Origin: Streptosporangiaceae bacterium
GTDB taxonomy: Bacteria; Actinomycetota; Actinomycetes; Streptosporangiales; Streptosporangiaceae
Direction: 5' to 3'
Length of the DNA stretch: 25,526 nt
Assembly (NCBI GenBank): GCA_030041195.1
Contig: JASHOI010000015.1
Coordinates: 1-25,526, forward strand
The translations under genes were made by a program, and so were the position numbers. The notes below the pieces were generated by a model. It was not told where the DNA came from and ran no database searches. It saw only the letters and a program-made list of their open reading frames with translations. Below, in pieces: positions 1-7,865 of this stretch. Numbering within the stretch: the stretch's first letter is position 1; every line of letters begins with the position of its first letter.

Positions 1-1
1 G

Positions 2-217
2 CCCGGGCGCCCAGCCCCGGCACCGGATCCGGGGCGGCGGGGTCCGTCCGGCCGCGGCCCGAGCGGTCCGTGGGCCGGCCCATCGTCGAGCCGCGAAGGC
101 GCCGCGCCCGGCTCCGATCCTGACGGCGCGGGCCCGCCGCTCTCCGGTGGCGGCCAGGCCGACCGACCCGAGGAGTCGGCACCGTTCTGGCTGCGCCCGC
201 TCAGGCGCCGGAAGTAG
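2..217 (+). CDS. C-terminal end of an unidentified protein (5' truncated by window edge)
   Basis: An open frame runs from the window edge to a TAG at 215-217, nine bases before the next ATG. The visible 71 residues are rich in Pro, Gly, Arg and Ser and look disordered, ending in a basic tail (FWLRPLRRRK). It sits directly upstream of, and on the same strand as, a membrane-anchored VirB8/TcpC-like protein and a lytic transglycosylase. It may therefore be the tail of a T4SS-type ATPase or membrane protein, but that is inference from context only. No domain is visible in the part present. Confidence 0.55.
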   Translation, partial: PGRPAPAPDPGRRGPSGRGPSGPWAGPSSSREGAAPGSDPDGAGPPLSGGGQADRPEESAPFWLRPLRRRK

Positions 218-226
218 CCGACGGCC

Positions 227-862
227 ATGGAGCTGAACTCCGGCCAGCGCAAGGCGGTCTTCGGCCTGATCGTGGTGGCCCTCGTCGGGTCGGGCATCTA
301 CATGTTCGTTCCCGGAGCACGCGGCAGCGAGGGCGGTCACAAACCGGCGGCGGCCGCGCATTCACCGGCGCCGCAGGCCACCTCGGCCACGACGCCGACT
401 CCGAGCCCGGCACCCACGCCCGCCGCCACGCCATCCGACCCCGACATCTACCAGTGGCTCCCGTTCACCCAGGCCCAGCTGGGCTCCGCCGCCGCCCTGG
501 TCACCCAGTTCTGCGACGCGTACGGAACCTGGTCCTACAGCCTGAACGCGACCAGCTACGTCGCCACCATGCGCAATCTGATCACCTCCGAACTTGCCGA
601 GGTCATCGAGCAGGGTTATTCGGTGCCCGGCGTCGCCAGCCAGCGGACCAGCAAGAAACAAGTGTCGGCGGGCAGCACGGCGATCAACTCGATACGGGCG
701 TTCGGGTCGTCCAGCATCACCTTCGTCGTGACGATCACCGAGCAGATCACCAGCACCTCCGGCCAGAGCCAGGCCGTCGGCCAGTACGCGGTGACGGTCG
801 TCAGCTCGGGCAGCAGCTGGCAGGTCAACGACATCGAGCTGGCCTCGGCAGGCAACTCATGA
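227..862 (+). CDS. membrane-anchored conjugation-type (VirB8/TcpC-like) protein
   Basis: This 211-residue protein has a short cytoplasmic N-terminus and one membrane segment (about residues 12-28, VFGLIVVALVGSGIYMF). An Ala/Pro/Thr-rich linker follows (about 40-72), then a C-terminal domain (about 80-208) of mixed alpha/beta character. That layout, one TM then a linker then an NTF2-like periplasmic-type domain, is seen in VirB8/TcpC proteins of type IV secretion systems; the family call is by architecture and context, not a clear motif. The ATG at 227 has a weak GGAAG about 12 bases upstream. Its stop overlaps the next gene's start (ATGA at 859-862), so the two are probably translationally coupled. 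Confidence 0.75.
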   Translation: MELNSGQRKAVFGLIVVALVGSGIYMFVPGARGSEGGHKPAAAAHSPAPQATSATTPTPSPAPTPAATPSDPDIYQWLPFTQAQLGSAAALVTQFCDAYGTWSYSLNATSYVATMRNLITSELAEVIEQGYSVPGVASQRTSKKQVSAGSTAINSIRAFGSSSITFVVTITEQITSTSGQSQAVGQYAVTVVSSGSSWQVNDIELASAGNS

Positions 863-1995
863 GATGGCCGTGGCGCGCGGGCGGCCGTGGCCGGGCCGCG
901 GCGGGCGTGATCATCACCGTCGCCGTGCTCGTGGTGATGGGCCTCATCGTCGCCCCGATGCTGATCATGGGCGGCAGCTCGCTGCTGTTCGAGTCCGGCA
1001 CCGGGTGCTCGGCCGTTGCGGGCAGCCAGCCCACGGCCAGCTCGGACGCCCGCGACTCGATCCCGGCCAACTATCTCGCCCTGTTCCAGGAGACCGGGAA
1101 CAAGTACGGGGTCCCCTGGGTGATCCTCGCCGGGATCGGCGAGGTGGAGAGCGACGACGGCCGGTCCAACCTGCCGGGCGTGCACAACGGCGCTAACGCC
1201 TTCGGCGCGGCGGGCCCGATGCAGATCGGCATCGGCGGCGCCGCGGGCAACCAGTGGGGTGGCGCCCCGGTCCACCCGGCGAGCGAGGTCGTCAACGGCG
1301 TGGCCACCGACGCCGACGGCCGCGGCGTCGCTGACGTCTACGACCCGGCCGACGCGATCGCTGGCGCCGCGAAATACCTGCTCGAGCACGGCGTGCAGGA
1401 GGACGTGTCAGATGCGATCTTCGCCTACAACCACTCAAACTCATACGTGCAGCTGGTGCTGTCCTACGCCTCGACCTACGCCGCCGGCGGCTACACAGTC
1501 AGCCCGGTGACCGCGGCCAACGTCCCGAGCTGCATACCGGGCGTCAACACCGCGGCCGACACCGAGGCGGTGCCGAACGCCACCGTCGCCACCGCGATCG
1601 ACTTCGCCGAGGCCCAGCTCGGCAAGCCGTATCAGTGGGGCGCCACCGGGCCGGATGCCTACGACTGCTCGGGCCTGGTGATGATGGCCTACCGCGCGGC
1701 CGGTGTCTACATCCCGCGCACGTCGCAGCAGCAGTTTCTCTGGGGACCCCAGGTGCCCGCCAGCCAGGTCGAGCCCGGGGACCTGGTGTTCTTCGCGGGC
1801 GCCGACGGAACCCCCCAGGCGCCGGGCCACGTCGGGCTGGTGATCGGCCACGACGAGATGATCGAGGCCTACGCCACGGGATTCCCGATCCGGGTCTCGG
1901 CGTTCGGGACCAGCGCGGCGCCGCCGGGTGACCAGGACCCGGTCGGCTTCACCCGCCCGTGGGCCCACTCCGGCGCCGAACTCGCCGCCGGCTAG
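859..1995 (+). CDS. lytic transglycosylase / NlpC-P60 bifunctional cell-wall hydrolase
   Basis: A 378-residue protein that would cut peptidoglycan in both the glycan and the peptide, as expected for a hydrolase opening the wall for a transfer machine. It has an N-terminal membrane anchor (about residues 14-37). An SLT-type transglycosylase domain follows (about 70-205); E97 in the GEVES segment is the likely catalytic Glu, followed by the family GPMQIG-type segment. A C-terminal NlpC/P60 domain (about 243-375) has C270 in DCSGLV and H324 in GHVGLVIG. The usual third polar residue is less clear: the MIEAY segment carries Glu where many members have His. The start is fixed by the 4-base overlap with the upstream gene. 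The frame is also open upstream to 454, but that part is out-of-frame sequence of the neighbour. Confidence 0.9.
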   Translation: MRWPWRAGGRGRAAAGVIITVAVLVVMGLIVAPMLIMGGSSLLFESGTGCSAVAGSQPTASSDARDSIPANYLALFQETGNKYGVPWVILAGIGEVESDDGRSNLPGVHNGANAFGAAGPMQIGIGGAAGNQWGGAPVHPASEVVNGVATDADGRGVADVYDPADAIAGAAKYLLEHGVQEDVSDAIFAYNHSNSYVQLVLSYASTYAAGGYTVSPVTAANVPSCIPGVNTAADTEAVPNATVATAIDFAEAQLGKPYQWGATGPDAYDCSGLVMMAYRAAGVYIPRTSQQQFLWGPQVPASQVEPGDLVFFAGADGTPQAPGHVGLVIGHDEMIEAYATGFPIRVSAFGTSAAPPGDQDPVGFTRPWAHSGAELAAG

Positions 1996-2044
1996 GACAG
2001 CGCTCTTCCATGATCCGGGTGGGCCGCCCGGGAGGCGGGTTCCG

Positions 2045-2050
2045 TAGCGT
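2045..2050 (+). promoter_or_regulatory. candidate -10 element, leaderless MBL hydrolase
   Basis: TAGCGT fits the actinobacterial TANNNT -10 pattern. The expected start of transcription, about seven bases downstream, coincides with ATG 2057. No good -35 is visible. The only purine run upstream (GGAGG at 2031-2035) is too far away to serve as a ribosome binding site. Confidence 0.35.
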
Positions 2051-2056
2051 TCAGGC

Positions 2057-2938
2057 ATGCTCGTGGCCATGAGCGACCAGATCGGATTCCCCGACGGCGG
2101 CGCGGCCCTGGACCTGGATGTCGCGTGGATTCACGGATCAGAAGCCGCCAAGTACAACACCGACCCTGACATCCAGGTCCACGCCTGCGACGAGCACACC
2201 TTCATCCTGCGCCAGAACAAGGCGGTCCATTATGAGGCGCCGTTCATGTTCTTGCTCTTCGGCGGGTCCAGGGCCGTCCTGCTCGATACCGGCGCCACCG
2301 CCAGCCCGCGATTCTTCCCGCTGCGCCGCACCGTCGATGCGATCATCGACGGCTGGACGGCCAGCCACCCGCACCCCGACGGCTACGAGCTGCTGGTTCT
2401 GCACACGCATTCGCACACCGATCACACCGCGGCGGATCACCAGTTCGCGGATCGGCCGAACACCGCGGTCGTCGGCGCGAAACGCGATCCTGCGTGGGGC
2501 TATTTCGGCTTTACCGGCCAGCCTGAGGCAGTGGCCCAGGTTGATCTCGGCGGCCGGGTTCTGGACTGCCTGGCCACACCCGGGCACCACGAGGCCGCGA
2601 TCACCTACTACGACCGCTACACCCAGATCCTGTTCACCGGAGACACCATCTACCCGGGCCGGCTGTACGTCTTCAACTGGGCGGACTTCGTCCGTTCGAT
2701 CGACAGGCTCGTTGCCTGGTGCGCCCAGCAGCCGGTCAGCTATCTGCTCGGCTGCCACATCGAGATGACGACAACCCCGGGAGTGGACTACCCGGCCTGG
2801 TGCAGCTACCAGCCGGACGAACCCCCGCTTGAGCTCACCACGGAGCATCTCGGCCAGATCCACACCACGCTCAGGGCCCACAACCTCGAGCCCGGCCGCT
2901 ACGTCCTGCCGCAGATGATCATCACGCCGGTCGGCTGA
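2057..2938 (+). CDS. metallo-beta-lactamase-fold hydrolase
   Basis: A 293-residue hydrolase with a binuclear-zinc MBL fold. The HxHxDH motif is H118-S-H120-T-D122-H123. The third-site His is in TPGHHE (H177/H178), the bridging Asp is in FTGDT (D196) and the last His is in GCHIEM (H234). There is no signal peptide, so it is probably cytosolic. The substrate is unknown; glyoxalase II-like or lactonase-like activity are both possible. A TAGCGT at 2045-2050 lies six bases before ATG 2057, suggesting a leaderless transcript; a second in-frame ATG at 2069 is an alternative start. It stands alone, convergent with cyanophycin synthetase. Confidence 0.88.
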   Translation: MLVAMSDQIGFPDGGAALDLDVAWIHGSEAAKYNTDPDIQVHACDEHTFILRQNKAVHYEAPFMFLLFGGSRAVLLDTGATASPRFFPLRRTVDAIIDGWTASHPHPDGYELLVLHTHSHTDHTAADHQFADRPNTAVVGAKRDPAWGYFGFTGQPEAVAQVDLGGRVLDCLATPGHHEAAITYYDRYTQILFTGDTIYPGRLYVFNWADFVRSIDRLVAWCAQQPVSYLLGCHIEMTTTPGVDYPAWCSYQPDEPPLELTTEHLGQIHTTLRAHNLEPGRYVLPQMIITPVG

Positions 2939-2956
2939 CACCTGGCGGAGTGATGA

Positions 2957-2996
2957 ATGTACCGAAAGGCATGTTCTAGGCGGCCTTTTGGTACAT
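2957..2996. terminator. inverted repeat between convergent genes
   Basis: Arms ATGTACCGAAAGGC (2957-2970) and GCCTTTTGGTACAT (2983-2996) form a 14-bp stem with one G-U wobble and a 12-base loop, just after the MBL gene stop. The element is notably AT-richer than its surroundings. It may end transcription of the MBL gene, although no T-run follows the stem. It could instead be an operator dyad or a small mobile-repeat remnant. Confidence 0.5.
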
Positions 2997-3102
2997 CGAT
3001 CATGGCCGGGCGCGGGTGCCGTCTTCGACGGGCTGGGTTCACCGGAAGCGCACGACCGGGCCTCGTCGGCTGTGACGTGATGCGGCCCGCAGTTGCAGTG
3101 GC

Positions 3103-5826
3103 TCAGGTGGCGACCGTGCCGCCGCTATCGTCCGGCCAGGGGCGGGCGCCGAGCCGGGCGAGCGCGTCGCGGGCCATCGCGAGCTTCTCGTACAGGAACA
3201 GCACCGGGCTGCCCGCGGCCATGGCGACCGCGATGCTCAAGGCCGAACGCGGGCCGTCGGCGCTGGCGACCGCGATGCCCGGCCTGGCCCGGCGCATCGC
3301 CGCGGTGATCAGGCCGGTCATCTCTCCCGGAGCGCGGCCGCGCTTGTCCTCGTCCTCGTAGACGACGACCCGGCCGAACCACGTGGCGATGGCCTCGGCG
3401 GTCGCGGTGACCAGGTCGTCGCGGCGGTCCCCGGGCAAGGTGATCGCGGCCACCGGCTGGCCGCCCCAGACGTCGGTGACCATCCGCCCGGTCGCCTGCA
3501 GCGCGGGAGCGTTGTGACCGTAGTCCACGATCACCGGGCTGCCCGCGGCCAGGTAGACGTTGCCGCGGCCCGGATTCGACTCGTCCGGGGTGAACGTCGT
3601 CAGCGCGCGCCTGATGTCCTTGGCGCTCACCCCGGCGGCGCGGCTCGCCGCCACCGCGGCGAGCGCGTTGGCCACCAGATGCCGCGCGAGCCCGCCGAAT
3701 GCTCCGGGCAGCTCGGCGACGCCGAGGAGCACCCGCTCCCTGGCCGACTCGAACTCGACGATGTGGCCCTCGCGGATCTGGTAGCTGATCCCGCCGGCCC
3801 GCCGGTGCCGCTCGATCACATCACTGCCGCCGTCCAGGCTGAAGTACCTGATCACCGGGGCGTGCCTGCGCACCCGGAACCGGGCGGCGATCGCGGCGAC
3901 CGCCGGGTCGTCGGCGTTGAGCACGACCGTCCCGCCGTCGTGGATCTCCTCCGCGATCAGCGCCTTGACCTCGACGAGCTGGCCGAGATCGTCGATGCCG
4001 TCGGTGCCCAGGTGGTCGGCGGCGATATTGGTGATCACGGCGACGTCCGCCTTGTCGTAGCCCAGCCCGCGCCGGATGATCCCGCCCCGGGCGGTCTCCA
4101 GCACGGCGGCCTCCACGCTGGTGTCGTCGAGCACCATCTCGGCCGACCGCGGCCCCGAGGCGTCCGCCTCGTAGATCAGCCGGCCCCCGGAGTACACGCC
4201 GTCCGTCGTGGACATGCCGACCCGCAGCCCGGCCTGGCGCAGGATGTGACCGATCATGCGGACCGTCGTGGTCTTCCCGTTGGTTCCGGTGACCGCGATG
4301 ATCGGGATCCGGGACGGGGCGCCGGGTGGATACAGGCTGTCGATCACCGCGCCGGCCACGTCACGCGGGGTCCCCTCGGCCGGGGACAGGTGCATCCGCA
4401 GGCCGGGGCAGGCGTTGACCTCGAGCACGGCGGCCTGGCCGTCGCCGGGTCGCCCCCCCGGGCAAGCACCTAGCGGGGGGGTTTGGGGGGGTCGTCCCCC
4501 CGGGCAAGCACCGAGCGGCGCCGAGATGTCGGCCAGCCGTACGTCGATGCCGCACACGTCGAGCCCGACAACGGCCGCCGCCCGGCGGCAGATGTCGGCG
4601 ACGTCGGCGTGCACCAGGTCGGTGACGTCCCTGCTGGTCCCGCCCGTGGACAGGTTCGCGTTCCGGCGCAGCGTGACGACCTGCCCGCGGGCCGGAACCG
4701 AGCGCGCGTCGAGTCCCTGCGCCGCGAGGTGCGCGATCGCGCTGGCGTCCAGCCTGATCTTCGTCAGCTCGCGGGAGTGACCGTTGCCGCGCCGCGGGTC
4801 GGTGTTCACCCGCTCGACCAGATGGGCGATGTCGCTGCTGCCATCCCCGGTCACCGCCGCGGGCCGCAGCTCGCCAGCGGCCACGACCTGGCCGTCCACG
4901 ACCAGCACCCGGTAGTCGGTGCCGGGCACGAACCGCTCCACGATGACCCCGCCGCGCTCACCGGCCGCCCGCGTGTAGGCCGCGGCCGCGGCGTCGGCGG
5001 TGGTCACGCCGACGGTCACGTTCCTGCCGTGATTGCCGGCCAGCGGCTTGATCACCACTGGGCCGCCGAGGGCGTCGAGGGCGGCGGCCGCCTCCTGCTC
5101 ACTCCAGGCGGCCGTTCCCTCGGGCACCGGGATGCCCGCCTCGGCCAGCAGCCGCTTGGCGAGCATCTTGTCGGCGGCGATGTCGACGCCGATCACGGAG
5201 GTCTGCTCGGTCAGCGCCGCGCACACCAGCCGGCGGTGGCGGCCATAGCCGAGCCGGAGCATGCTCAGGGCGCCGATCCTGCGGACCGGGATCCCGCGCC
5301 GGCGGGCCGCGGCGGCCAGGGCCGCGGTGCTCACCCCGAGACGCTCCCGCTCCACCACCGCGGAGATCCTGGCCAGGTCGTCGGCCGGGTCGGGCGCCCG
5401 CCCGGCGAGAACGTCCTCGATCACGGCGATCGCGGCCCGGAGCAGGTCGGCAGGAACCCCGGACTCCGCTGGCTCGTCTTGCGGGCACTCCATCATGATC
5501 TCGTAACGGCCGTCGGCGCCCGCCCAGATCGTGCGGCCGAGGTGCACGTCCCGGCCGGCCAGGCTGGACAGTTCCAGCGCCACGTGCTCGGTCACATGGC
5601 CGAAGTACGTGCCGCGCGCCATCGCGGCCAGGAATCCGCCCGGCCGCCCGGCCGCGCAGTGATGCTCGGCCAGGCCGGGCAGCGCCGCGCGAAGCCGCTC
5701 GGCGAAGCCCGGATGGTCCGTGGTCTCGATGCAGGTCAGCTCGTCGAGCTCGATCCGGGCCAGGCTGACGGGCTTGGCGGTGAAAACGTTCGGTCCGCTC
5801 AGATGACGCAGGTCTTCCAGGCGCAC
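3103..5826 (-). CDS. cphA: cyanophycin synthetase
   Basis: A 907-residue ATP-dependent ligase that adds Asp and Arg alternately to make multi-L-arginyl-poly-L-aspartate, a nitrogen reserve. Domains run in family order. An N-terminal region (about 1-200) starts RLEDLRHLSGPNVF. An ATP-grasp domain (about 215-490) contains PVVIKPLAGNHGRNV and EVNACPGLRMHL. A Mur-ligase-like central domain has its P-loop GTNGKTTT at about 510-518, followed by a Mur C-terminal domain. The length matches CphA1-type enzymes. The start is a GTG at 5826 with GGGAG about seven bases upstream. It lies 45 bp after cyanophycinase on the same strand, a clear synthesis/degradation pair. Odd: about 24 residues of Gly/Pro/Cys repeat are inserted at residues 436-459, within the ATP-grasp domain just before the EVNA motif. 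Confidence 0.96.
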   Translation of the reverse strand: MRLEDLRHLSGPNVFTAKPVSLARIELDELTCIETTDHPGFAERLRAALPGLAEHHCAAGRPGGFLAAMARGTYFGHVTEHVALELSSLAGRDVHLGRTIWAGADGRYEIMMECPQDEPAESGVPADLLRAAIAVIEDVLAGRAPDPADDLARISAVVERERLGVSTAALAAAARRRGIPVRRIGALSMLRLGYGRHRRLVCAALTEQTSVIGVDIAADKMLAKRLLAEAGIPVPEGTAAWSEQEAAAALDALGGPVVIKPLAGNHGRNVTVGVTTADAAAAAYTRAAGERGGVIVERFVPGTDYRVLVVDGQVVAAGELRPAAVTGDGSSDIAHLVERVNTDPRRGNGHSRELTKIRLDASAIAHLAAQGLDARSVPARGQVVTLRRNANLSTGGTSRDVTDLVHADVADICRRAAAVVGLDVCGIDVRLADISAPLGACPGGRPPQTPPLGACPGGRPGDGQAAVLEVNACPGLRMHLSPAEGTPRDVAGAVIDSLYPPGAPSRIPIIAVTGTNGKTTTVRMIGHILRQAGLRVGMSTTDGVYSGGRLIYEADASGPRSAEMVLDDTSVEAAVLETARGGIIRRGLGYDKADVAVITNIAADHLGTDGIDDLGQLVEVKALIAEEIHDGGTVVLNADDPAVAAIAARFRVRRHAPVIRYFSLDGGSDVIERHRRAGGISYQIREGHIVEFESARERVLLGVAELPGAFGGLARHLVANALAAVAASRAAGVSAKDIRRALTTFTPDESNPGRGNVYLAAGSPVIVDYGHNAPALQATGRMVTDVWGGQPVAAITLPGDRRDDLVTATAEAIATWFGRVVVYEDEDKRGRAPGEMTGLITAAMRRARPGIAVASADGPRSALSIAVAMAAGSPVLFLYEKLAMARDALARLGARPWPDDSGGTVAT
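4449..4518 (-). repeat. in-frame two-copy G/C-tract repeat inside cphA
   Basis: Two 28-bp copies (4449-4476 and 4491-4518) differ at two positions and flank a 14-base spacer of G5-TTT-G6. The period is 42 bp, exactly 14 codons, so the frame is kept. On the coding strand each copy encodes PLGACPGGRP, with PQTP in between. The long C7, G7 and G6 tracts could form a hairpin or a G-quadruplex. It looks like an inserted dispersed repeat rather than part of the ancestral enzyme. Confidence 0.85.
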
Positions 5827-5871
5827 GTGACGCTCCCGTTGGGTGGATGCAGGGCCGGTGGCCGGGGCGAG

Positions 5872-6702
5872 TCAGTACCGGTCGTGCGCGGGCCCGATGG
5901 TGGCCTCGCGCGCCTCGACGTTGAAGATGCAGCCGGGCGGCAGCAGATGCAGGCGGACGCCGAACAGCGTGATCGGGTCGTCGTCCCCGGCCGGGTGGAC
6001 GACCGTCGCCTGCTCCGCGTCGGCAACGGTGACCACGCCGCTGCCAAGCACCTCGAAGCCGCTGCCCTCGACCAGGATCCCGGTGTTCTCGTCGATGCCG
6101 ACGCCCAGATGATCGGGGTCCAGCGCGACCGCGCTCAGCAGCCGGGGGAGCCGGCCACGCTCGCCGAAGTGCATGTCGATGAGGACCTTCGGGATCAGCC
6201 CGAGCCCTGGGCCGGTGCGCACCGCCGCGGCAGACACGTCAGCGCGCTCCCCGCCCAGGATCATCGTGCGGCCCATGGCCGTGGCGCCCGCGCTGGTTCC
6301 GGCGATGACCAGGCCGTCGGTCCGCAGCCGGGCACGGAGGATCTCGTTGATACGCGAGCCGACCAGGGCGCGCAGCCGGGACTGGTCGCCGCCGCTGATG
6401 AAGACGCCGGTGGCGTCTTCGATGATCTTGGATGCGTCGTCGCCGTCGGCGTCGGACCGACCGCGCAGCCGCAGCGGAATCGTCCGGTCGGCACCGAGCC
6501 TGCGGAACACCCGCTCGTAGTCGGCGTGCACCTGGTCCGGCGCGCCCGTGGCGGTCGTGACCAGCACGATCCTGGCCGCCTCGGCGCCGCACAGCTCCAC
6601 GAACCGCTCCAGCAGCGGGGCACCGTGGCACCGGTCCTCGGCGCCTCCGATGATGAGCAGGCTGCCGGGATTGCCGCGATGGCCCCCGTCGTCGTCCTCC
6701 AC
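5872..6702 (-). CDS. cphB: cyanophycinase
   Basis: A 276-residue serine peptidase (S51 family) that cleaves cyanophycin to beta-Asp-Arg dipeptides. Visible landmarks are LLIIGGAED near the N-terminus, FISGGDQSRL (about 101-110), the nucleophile elbow GTSAGA with Ser137, and DMHFGERGRL (about 176-185), the conserved His/Arg segment. Length is normal. The start chosen is a GTG at 6702; GGAGG lies only a base or two upstream, so initiation may be inefficient, but no other in-frame start precedes the conserved core. It is upstream of cphA in the same direction with 45 bp between them, probably one transcript. No isoaspartyl dipeptidase gene is in the window. Confidence 0.95.
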   Translation of the reverse strand: MEDDDGGHRGNPGSLLIIGGAEDRCHGAPLLERFVELCGAEAARIVLVTTATGAPDQVHADYERVFRRLGADRTIPLRLRGRSDADGDDASKIIEDATGVFISGGDQSRLRALVGSRINEILRARLRTDGLVIAGTSAGATAMGRTMILGGERADVSAAAVRTGPGLGLIPKVLIDMHFGERGRLPRLLSAVALDPDHLGVGIDENTGILVEGSGFEVLGSGVVTVADAEQATVVHPAGDDDPITLFGVRLHLLPPGCIFNVEAREATIGPAHDRY

Positions 6703-6722
6703 GCCTCCCCCTCGAGGGAGTT

Positions 6723-6758
6723 GTTACCCTTCGTGTTCCTCTACGAACCAGAAGTAAC
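6723..6758. promoter_or_regulatory. candidate operator/promoter region for cphB-cphA
   Basis: This 105-bp gap upstream of cyanophycinase is less GC-rich than its surroundings. It holds a loose dyad GTTAC (6723-6727) and GTAAC (6754-6758) with further TTC/GAA symmetry inside. On the minus strand a TTGACT lies upstream, but no convincing -10 sits at 16-18 bp from it. It is the likely place for separate control of the cyanophycin genes. Confidence 0.25.
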
Positions 6759-6807
6759 CGCGGCGGGCGAAGTCAATCGCAGCCAGACCATAAGGGGCTT
6801 AACCGGA

Positions 6808-7455
6808 CTATTCGGAGCGCAGAACGTGCCGGGGATTCCGCGCCGCGTGGCGCGGCGAGCGTTGCCGGGAGAGCTCCTCGGGCAGTTGCAGCAGCGGGTT
6901 GGAGGCACTGGCCACGACGTCGCTCGCGATATCGATGACCCGCCGGCCCCGGTTTCGCGCCGCGGACCTGAGCTGCTCGAACGCCTGGCGGGGACGAATC
7001 CGGTGGCGTTCGGCCAGCACCCCGATCGCCTGCTCGATCCTGATCCGGGCGGTCAGGGCGTGTTCGAGCTGGCCGACCGTGGTCCGCAACCGGTGCGCCT
7101 CCTCGTCCGGCGGGACATCGCGGGCGCCGCCGGCGCGGGACTGCCGTGCCGCGGGCTGCGTCGCGTCGGCGGGCACCGCGGGCTGTATCTCGGTGGGCAG
7201 CTCGGCGGCGATCAGGTCTGCCAGCACCATCGCGCAGGTCAGGTCCGGCAGCTCGTCGTCGCCGACGCGCCATCCGTCCCTGGTGCGGCGGACCACGGCC
7301 TCCCCGCCCGCCGCGGGCGCGGAGGGGACGGACGTCTCGACGCGCGCCGCGCCGGCCGCCGGAGTCGTCGCGGCAAAGGAGCCGTCCAGGTGACCGCCCT
7401 CCGCGGTGACCGGATCGGCCACGGAGGGTAGCGTTCGGGCCCGTTTCTTAGACAT
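6808..7455 (-). CDS. ANTAR-domain RNA-binding protein (putative antiterminator)
   Basis: A 215-residue protein. The N-terminal 110 residues are Ala/Pro-rich with a short structured piece (about 53-88). The C-terminal ANTAR domain (about 126-184) reads QLEHALTARIRIEQAIGVLAERH and continues with the family's QAFEQLRSAAR and IASDVV helices. ANTAR domains bind paired hairpins in nascent RNA to prevent termination. There is no visible receiver or GAF domain, so the N-terminus may sense something else. The ATG at 7455 lies inside the end of the mycoredoxin gene (8-bp overlap), implying coupling. It is upstream of the cyanophycin genes on the same strand, so a regulatory link is possible but unproven. 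Confidence 0.82.
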   Translation of the reverse strand: MSKKRARTLPSVADPVTAEGGHLDGSFAATTPAAGAARVETSVPSAPAAGGEAVVRRTRDGWRVGDDELPDLTCAMVLADLIAAELPTEIQPAVPADATQPAARQSRAGGARDVPPDEEAHRLRTTVGQLEHALTARIRIEQAIGVLAERHRIRPRQAFEQLRSAARNRGRRVIDIASDVVASASNPLLQLPEELSRQRSPRHAARNPRHVLRSE

Positions 7456-7708
7456 CGGTGACAGCCAGCTGGTTCAGCCGTTCCTTTACGACGGCCGCGG
7501 AGGGATTCGTGAGCGCGCTGCCGTCGGGGAACACAACGGTTGGCACCGTCTGGAAGCCGCCGTTCACGGTCATCACGAACTCGGCAGCCGCCGGGTCCTG
7601 CTCGATGTCCACTTCGGCGATCTCAATGCCGTCGGCAGCCAGCTGGCGCTTCAGCCGCTTGCAGAACGCGCACCACGTCGTGGTGTACATGGTCAGCGGC
7701 TGTGTCAT
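7448..7708 (-). CDS. mrx1: mycoredoxin (glutaredoxin-like)
   Basis: An 86-residue thioredoxin-fold protein with the active-site motif W-C13-A-F-C16, the cis-Pro segment TVPTVVFPDG and the C-terminal LTNPSA motif seen in mycoredoxin-1. It would reduce mycothiol-protein mixed disulfides in the cytosol. A good GGGGAGGA sits about six bases before ATG 7708. Its neighbour uvrD2 is divergent, the same pairing as Rv3198A/uvrD2 in mycobacteria. Its TAA lies within the next gene's first codons. Confidence 0.92.
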   Translation of the reverse strand: MTQPLTMYTTTWCAFCKRLKRQLAADGIEIAEVDIEQDPAAAEFVMTVNGGFQTVPTVVFPDGSALTNPSAAVVKERLNQLAVTDV

Positions 7709-7751
7709 CGGCCGTCCTCCCCTTCAACTTTCCGTACCACCTGAACTTTAC

Positions 7752-7761
7752 TAACGCGTTA
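7752..7761. promoter_or_regulatory. palindrome in the mrx1/uvrD2 divergent spacer
   Basis: TAACGCGTTA is a perfect 10-bp palindrome in an AT-richer patch (about 7725-7770) between the divergent starts of mycoredoxin and uvrD2. It could be an operator for one or both genes. The regulator is not identifiable from sequence. Confidence 0.25.
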
Positions 7762-7865
7762 ACGCTTTGTGCGCTTCCCGCCCGGCGTGGCGCCTGGCGT
7801 CGGTGGCATGCGGAAAGATGTCAAGCCGGACGAAGCATAGCGCGGTGAGCCGACGGGAGGTGCGC

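Noticed and set aside
4449..4518. A CRISPR-like repeat-spacer pattern
   Set aside because: Only two copies, with a 14-base G/T spacer, lying inside a coding frame, and no cas genes. It is a coding repeat.
6737..6790. A sigma-70 promoter for cphB using TTGACT on the minus strand
   Set aside because: No TANNNT at 16-18 bp from the TTGACT; the nearest candidates are at wrong spacing, so only a general regulatory region is listed.
4483..7431. A 982-codon open frame on the plus strand
   Set aside because: It is the antisense shadow of cphA, cphB and the ANTAR gene in GC-rich DNA. It has a repetitive Gly/Arg/His/Val composition and no family motif, while the minus-strand genes are clear.
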